Part shown: positions 59,241 through 64,000 of the stretch, piece by piece | How positions within the stretch are numbered: position 1 is the first letter of the stretch | Layout: every line of letters starts with the position of its first letter | Program-made: the position numbers and the translations under genes | NCBI GenBank assembly: GCA_963969495.1 | Contig: OZ018321.1 | Coordinates: forward strand, 138,904,685 to 138,968,684 | Direction: 5' to 3' | DNA length: 64,000 nucleotides | Source: Ceratothoa steindachneri | Taxonomy: Eukaryota > Arthropoda > Malacostraca > Isopoda > Cymothoidae | The notes under the pieces: model-generated | What the model was told of the DNA's origin: nothing | The model's input: the letters and a program-made list of their open reading frames with translations, nothing else | Databases searched by the model: none

Positions 59241-59717
59241 ATGGGAAATGAGAAGTAGCAGAGATGGTAATCCCTGAGTGATTATAGTTGTAGTAAAAGG
59301 GGAAATGAGTTCGTGTCCGAGTTTAAAGTGTGATTTATAAATCTAATATAAAGAGATTCCATTGTACGTAGTTGGTTGTCAGTGTTTAACATATAACATA
59401 ATTTCACGGATGACAAAAGCCACAAGGGCCTATTAAAGATCATCTGCATCTATCAAAACCCACCCACAAAATGAATCCATAGGATTGTGTCAGAAACAAT
59501 AGTTGTATTTTGAGCGTTGGCTCGTTGTTGCCTACGATGACCCTGAGTTTTAATACTTTGGGAACGTCTGGGGGGCACAGCCCACCAGTATAGAAGCGAA
59601 AATCGCCGTAAACTTCATAGATTTCAGCTTAGAAAAAGTAGCTAGGAAAAGTAGCCAAAAATAGCCCAAAATAAGCTATGACTCGGATCCAGCCATACTC
59701 TACACAATTACCCAAAA
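59241..59717. other. No gene recognised
   Basis: Mixed sequence that may belong to the same decayed Penelope-like element. No ORF or RNA gene supported. Confidence 0.4.
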
Positions 59718-60232
59718 TAATGGGTAAAAGGATATAATAAAGGGGATCTGGGTAAGGTTCTTATACTTAGTGAACATGACAGGACACGTAGCAATGGGTT
59801 TAAGCTTGATAAGTATAGGTTTAGGAAGGAGATTGGGAGGAATTGGTTTACAAATCGTGTGGTAGATGAATGGAATAGGCTCACTAGACATGTGATAGAA
59901 GCCTCCTCTCTGGGTAGTTTTAAGAATAGATTAGATGAATATATGGATGAAGCTGCTAGATGGGACTGACTTTTTTTATGTACATATGTATATATTTTTG
60001 TAAGGAGTGGGGAGATTATATTTTGTGATGCATGAATGGACATAATCCTCTGGGTGCATTTTATGTATATTGTAGATTAGATCTGACGAACTCCTGTAAA
60101 GGGTGACAATGTTGATGACTTTTCTCTGGTAAGAAATCTTTTGTGTGTTGACTGGAACAGGAGCTGCCAAGTGTAGGCCATGAATGGTCTTTTGCAGTCT
60201 CCTTCTTTTCTTATGTTCTTATGTTCTTATAT
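59718..60232 (+). mobile_element. CR1 LINE 3' tail (5'-truncated)
   Basis: An open plus-strand frame to the stop at about 59968 encodes the C-terminus of a CR1 ORF2: YNKGDLGKVLILSEHD, then DKYRFRKEIGRNWFTNRVVD, EWNRLTRH and SFKNRLDEYMDEAARWD. The 3' UTR follows and ends in three TTATGTTC-type octamers near 60210-60232, the short 3' tail repeat characteristic of CR1. It lacks stops within the coding piece, so it is younger than the CR1 at 9696-11466. The minus-strand frame at 59708-60043 is its shadow. Confidence 0.9.
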
Positions 60233-60382
60233 GGGAATGTGAGCCGGGAAGCTCATGAGGTATGGATTTTCAGTTTTACCTTCATCATATACGTCCCAAT
60301 TAATATATAATTATCTATAAATATAAATTAGCAACCGGGGAGCTTATCTTCAACTTTACGGAACTCACTCTCTCATTCTTAA

Positions 60383-60384
<2 letters not shown>
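60233..60384. other. Unassigned spacer
   Basis: AT-rich sequence between the CR1 tail and a (TA)n tract. Confidence 0.5.

Positions 60385-60458
<74 letters not shown>
60385..60458. repeat. (TA)n microsatellite
   Basis: 74 bp of TA followed by a short GT run. Confidence 0.99.
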
Positions 60459-60461
<3 letters not shown>

Positions 60462-60844
60462 TGTGTGTAGAGGAATTGCAACATAAAGCCTCCCGGAGGG
60501 TCAGGCGGACATATACATTAAAGTCCCCCCCCTTTGTGGAGAAAGCCGGAGAATCGAGCCCCCATGAGGAGACTCGTGGGAACGGTAGCCGGCCATTAAC
60601 AGTCTAACTGCCTACCCACCGCATAGGTAGTTAGAGCGACCATCTGTGTTAAGGTAGCCACCACAGGCCCTTAAACGACGCTCAAAAGATCCAATTACCT
60701 ACGAGATTCGTAGGCCCGTGGTTATATCACCAAAAAGCGGTGCCAGTCAAAAGGCACGCCAAGGAGGGTGGCGGTTGGTGGTCTCTCTAATTACCACTCC
60801 TTACTCTCCCAGATACGACCTCACCACTCGCTCTCCCCTCTGCG
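60459..60844. other. GC-richer upstream region, no ORF
   Basis: Markedly less AT-rich than its surroundings. It includes an imperfect hairpin (AACTGCCTA with TAGGTAGTT, near 60605-60640). No coding sequence was seen. It could be the upstream part of the promoter described next, or of an LTR-like element. Confidence 0.4.
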
Positions 60845-60891
60845 GCCCCGCCCCTTTTCCCTTAGATGGGGCGGTGGTCTGCCTATAAATA
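60845..60891 (+). promoter_or_regulatory. Candidate RNA polymerase II promoter: two GC boxes and a TATA box
   Basis: GCCCCGCCCC at 60845-60854, GGGGCGG at 60868-60874 and TATAAATA at 60884-60891. Transcription would begin about 60912-60920, right where the 60-bp repeats start. The sequence supports a strong core promoter. Whether it serves a host gene or a retroelement is not known. Confidence 0.45.
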
Positions 60892-60918
60892 AGCCCCTGA
60901 AGGAAAGAGAAGAAATTA

Positions 60919-61400
60919 TTATTCGGTGAGAACGTATATGATCAGTTCGTGAAGATCGATCCTTCAGCCAGACAAGATTATTCGGTGAGAACGATATAGG
61001 ATCACTTTGAAAAGATCGATCCTTTAGTCAGTCAAGATTATCCGGTGAGAACGATATAGGATCAGTTCGAGAAGATCGATCCTTCAGCCAGTCAAGATTA
61101 TTCGGTGAGAACGAGTTAGGATCAGTTCGTGAAGATCGATCCTTCAGCCAGTCAAGATTATTCGATGAGAACGATATAGGATCAGTTCGTGAAGATCGAT
61201 CCTTCAGCCAGTCAAGATTATCCGGTGAGAACGATTTAGAATCAGTTCGAGAAGATCGATCCTTCAGCTAGTCAAGATTATCCGGTGAGAACGATATAGG
61301 ATCAGTTCGAGAAGATCGATCCTTCAGCCAGTCAAGATTATTCGGTGAGAACTTTATAGCATCTGTTCGAGAAGATCGATCCTTCAGGCAGGCAAAATTA
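60919..61400 (+). repeat. Eight-copy 60-bp tandem repeat
   Basis: Each unit has ATTATTCGGTGAGAACGATA, then TAGGATCAGTTCG and GAAGATCGATCCTTCAG, then CCAGTCAAG. The GATCGATCCTTCAG core recurs at exact 60-bp spacing (61015, 61075, 61135, 61195, 61255, 61315, 61375; first at 60955). Units differ at only a few positions, so this array is much younger than the 36-bp satellite. GAAGATCGATCCTTC is nearly self-complementary. Confidence 0.97.
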
Positions 61401-61923
61401 TTCGAGAAGATTGATCTCCCCCCCCCACCTCCCAAGTGCCGAATTAATATAGAACGTCAAGTTTTGTATCAGTGCCATACCGAAGAATCCTTTACAGACT
61501 TAGAAGAAGTCTGACTGGAGAAAAGAAAACCCCACTCACACTCGAGGTGACTCTTACAGCTCAAGCTCCACAAGAGTGAAAGTAGAAGAACGAAGCCCCA
61601 ACGAAGTTCCATTTGTTAAGTACGATAGAAATCCCCTCGTATACACCCAAACTAGTGAGGCACCCGACGATAAAGAATAGGACACAAATAGGCTTCGAAA
61701 GTATCCAGAAGAGGACTCTTTGAGCTAAGAGCACAATAACTCTCTCCGTCGTCATAACGTAACAAGAGGCAAAGTTGAAATAAGAAGTTGACCTCGCCCC
61801 TTCCCCTCTTTTCCTCCATCCGATCTCGACGAAATTCTACCATCGTCCACTTCAACTCTCCGAAGCGCGAGAAAAGCCCTCCAGCGACATCTGGCAACCC
61901 CTGATCCCTTGTGTCATGTAAGT
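61401..61923 (+). other. Candidate leader / first exon ending in a GTAAGT donor
   Basis: It follows the repeat array and is GC-richer than the flanks. The sequence TCAT/GTAAGT at 61914-61923 is a consensus 5' splice site. A plus-strand frame near 61540-61660 reads VKVEERSPNEVPFVKYDRNP and LVYTQTSEAPDDKE before a stop; no domain was recognised. Together with the promoter this could be a transcribed non-coding first exon or a retroelement leader. The minus-strand frame 61652-61945 is probably chance. Confidence 0.3.
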
Positions 61924-62399
61924 TAGAAAGAACATTTATATTCATATTGCGTCAGTATGAGTTTATTACGTTTCACGATTTAACGGAATTAGAAACAATT
62001 GTGCGTGAACCCCGTCATATTTACTAGTAGAAGAGAGTAATTTAATTTAATGTTTAACGCTAATCTAAAAGTGTCGCAATAAAAATACTAATCGGCAAGT
62101 GGTGTGTTTACGTGCAGCCTATTTTCTTATTTTTGTTATGAAGAGATATTGAAATAGGCCCAGTTGCCAACCTGTTTAGCCTCGGTTAGATCAGTAGGTT
62201 GATATAAATGTGTTTACTGGCTTTTTTTGTAGTTAATTGTTAAATTTAAAATATATGTTTATTTTGGGATAATTTCTGTCCGTTTCTCTATATCCTTACG
62301 TGTTGAAGCGGCTCTTCCTTAAAAACAACAAAAATAGCATTTTTCGACAAAAGTATACTTAAAAAAAAAGAAGTATATCTCGACAAAAAGTATTCCTCG

Positions 62400-62402
<3 letters not shown>
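61924..62402. other. AT-rich region, no gene recognised
   Basis: If the donor at 61918 is used, this is intron. No ORF or RNA gene supported. Confidence 0.5.

Positions 62403-62473
<71 letters not shown>
62403..62473. repeat. (TA)n microsatellite
   Basis: About 71 bp of TA repeats, directly before the SINE-like sequence. Confidence 0.99.
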
Positions 62474-62474
<1 letters not shown>

Positions 62475-62494
62475 TATTCTATTCAGAGAATTTT

Positions 62495-62620
62495 TTGGTT
62501 CTCTGCGTAGCATAGTGTACTAACGGCATACTTATAACTGTGATTAAAGCGGTCCTCACTGCCTCAGTGTCCATGGTTTGAATCCCTTCCCTGCACGGAT
62601 TTTTTCGAAAAAAGGTAATC
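62495..62620 (+). mobile_element. tRNA-derived SINE-like head
   Basis: TAGCATAGTGTAC at 62508-62520 resembles a polymerase III box A, and GGTTTGAATCC at 62575-62585 is one base from box B (GGTTCGAATCC). The boxes are 67 bp apart, longer than in a standard tRNA, so this is a decayed or expanded tRNA-like head and not a functional tRNA gene. The 3' limit is unknown; the non-tRNA body may extend to about 62790. Confidence 0.5.
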
Positions 62621-62926
62621 AATATTTCTGTTCGAAAAATTTATTCCGTTTTCTCTTTCATTGTGGTTTATTGCATTCATCTTCATCATTCTCTTGCGCT
62701 ACTTTGAGAGAAATGAAAAGGTGTTTCCAAGTACTTTCGAACTTTATTAAGTTCCTTATCAAGGATAACTACAAGAAATAATATTATATTAGAGGTATAT
62801 ATACGAAAGAAAAGTATGAAAGACCGCCTCAAAAACAAGAAATTACCAATGAGGAAGACCAAAGGGGAAAGGTAAAGAATCACATTAAGAACTACAAAAA
62901 GCAGGTAGTAAGGTCAAACTAAGCCG
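62621..62926. other. Possible SINE body and spacer, no gene
   Basis: AT-rich. Frames of 60-70 codons on either strand (62578-62781, 62686-62883) are overlapping and featureless. Confidence 0.4.
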
Positions 62927-63008
62927 ACGGAAAGGGTAACAGATTCAAAGAAATGGAGATAGCCTAGCGAGACTATCTCCATTTCTTTGAATCTGTTACC
63001 CTTTCTGT
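62927..63008. repeat. Perfect 33-bp inverted repeat with 10-nt spacer
   Basis: Arm 62930-62962 (GAAAGGGTAACAGATTC, then AAAGAAATGGAGATAG) is exactly complementary to 62973-63005. It extends to 36 bp with one mismatch. Spacer is CCTAGCGAGA. Confidence 0.97.
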
Positions 63009-63059
63009 AGAACAAGTGCGGAAAATTTACGGGATTGGATTAATAAGATAGGGAAAAGT

Positions 63060-64000
63060 ATGCCATTTGGTGCCCCAATGGTGTGGAGGGTAGGCAAAGA
63101 TCACGTCAAAGATCTGCTAGGTCTGCATGACAATTTTGAAAGGCATCCATCGCAATTACAATCACCATGTTCAATACCCCAATGTTCCTTCTGCTATAAA
63201 CCAGTCCCACATAGCTCCGATCTTCCTGTTCCTGAACTTGATTTTACCATGTATTCTAGCTCTGATTTCGAGGCTAGTATCACTACCGATACATCTAAGT
63301 TTGATGCATACAAGCCAGAAGAGGGCGACTAACTGGTGCCATTTACGCAAGCAGAACTCAACGACCTGACACGCGGCCTGAACCTTTCCAAAGAATCTGC
63401 TCAGATATTGGATTCACGTGTTTGAGAGAAATGTATACTCGCACCGGGGACAACATTCTATTGGTATCGGGACCGCGAGAAAGAATTTAGGAAATTTTCA
63501 CGATAGATGAAGCTTCTTCACTGCTCTACTGTAACAACATTGCTGACCTGCTCAACTTAATGGGCCTGAAGAATGATGATATGGAATGGAGACTTTTCAT
63601 CTACTATTCTAAAAGAAGTCTCAAGGCAGTGTTTCTTAATAATGGCAATATGTTTTCATCGATCCTTGTTGGACACTCAGTTGCAATGAAAGAAACCTGC
63701 AAACAGCATGGAACTTTTGTTATCTGCTCTCAACTACGAGGAACACAAATGACTGATTCGTATAGATCTTGAAGTTATTGGACTCATCCTAGGAAATCAA
63801 GATGGGTACAAAAAGTATCCATGCCTCATGTGTTTGTGGGACAGTTGAACTGACGACCAGCATTATGTCATACAAGCGTTGGGATGTCAACTTTCTGGTT
63901 GACTACTGCTGGTTCCTGAAAAGGAATTTGGGTCTGCTAAGCACAATTAGAAGTCCATGAAGAGACCATTTATCCACGATTAGCTTTCTTTGTATGTTGT
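63060..64000 (+). pseudogene. Decayed member of a multicopy invertebrate uncharacterised protein family; runs off the window
   Basis: ATG at 63060 (MPFGAPMVWRVGKDHVKDL). Recognisable blocks in shifting frames: QYPNVPSAI near 63175; VPFTQAELNDLTRGLNLS near 63336-63390; LAPGTTFYWYRDREKEF near 63435-63490; EWRLFIYYSKRSLKAVFLNN near 63575-63640; SILVGHSVAMKET near 63658-63700; PCLMCLWDS-type sequence near 63819; then VNFLVDYCWFLKR near 63889-63930. The last two blocks are normally well separated in this family, so the middle appears deleted near 63870. Stops and frameshifts are frequent. From memory, the family is known as hypothetical proteins in arthropods and cnidarians, often in many copies, which suggests transposon carriage. 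Its function is unknown. Confidence 0.65.

Noticed and set aside
61879..61898. CTCF-like site (CCAGCGACATCTGGCAACC)
   Set aside because: One core mismatch and no way to score it here; a single chance match is likely.
62508..62585. Functional tRNA gene
   Set aside because: Box A to box B distance is too long and no cloverleaf closes; more consistent with a SINE head.

Overview
The window is repeat-dominated nuclear DNA from an invertebrate animal, most likely an arthropod and plausibly a decapod crustacean. The evidence is decayed non-LTR retrotransposons of Jockey, CR1 and L2 type, long (TA)n microsatellites, a (GACC)n-ended dispersed repeat, spliceosomal-type splice signals and the absence of operons. 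The taxon is an inference from the mix of element families; nothing in the window names a species. No gene in the window is clearly intact.

Layout. Positions 1-650 are AT-rich with a ~200-bp duplication. From 650 to 19352 lies one degenerate 36-bp-period satellite array. It is interrupted by an inverted-repeat (MITE-like) element at 5762-6513, a decayed CR1-type LINE at 9696-11466 and a dispersed repeat ('repeat C') at 13061-13440. A second minisatellite of ~53-bp period follows at 19420-19965, then a nearly full-length but broken Jockey-type LINE at 20022-24985 and a pyrimidine-rich minisatellite at 24998-25380.

The best candidate for host coding sequence is one minus-strand exon at 25711-26137 with a good splice acceptor and donor. 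From 26880 to 53388 the DNA is mainly dead Jockey-like LINEs in both orientations. Several belong to one lineage whose ORF1 carries an unusual CX2CX5HX4C zinc knuckle. Three copies of it lie in the same orientation at 43882-50936, the last two nearly abutting. A stretch with no recognised gene occupies 36010-39285.

From 53389 to 58250 a G-rich GGTGGTGTA minisatellite is interleaved with repeat C and split by a minus-strand L2-type LINE, which itself carries a 101-bp insert flanked by a 5-bp duplication. The insert belongs to a family with two other copies here that may be Penelope-like. The last part holds a CR1 3' tail, a TATA/GC-box promoter-like segment followed by eight 60-bp repeats and a consensus splice donor, a tRNA-derived SINE-like head, a perfect 33-bp hairpin, and the start of a decayed member of a multicopy invertebrate protein family that runs off the end.

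The pieces do not form a pathway. The window records satellite growth, nested retrotransposition and microsatellite expansion. The items most worth a second look are the candidate exon, the promoter-repeat-donor module at 60845-61923, the 96-bp unit seen twice inside one LINE, and the compound minisatellite.
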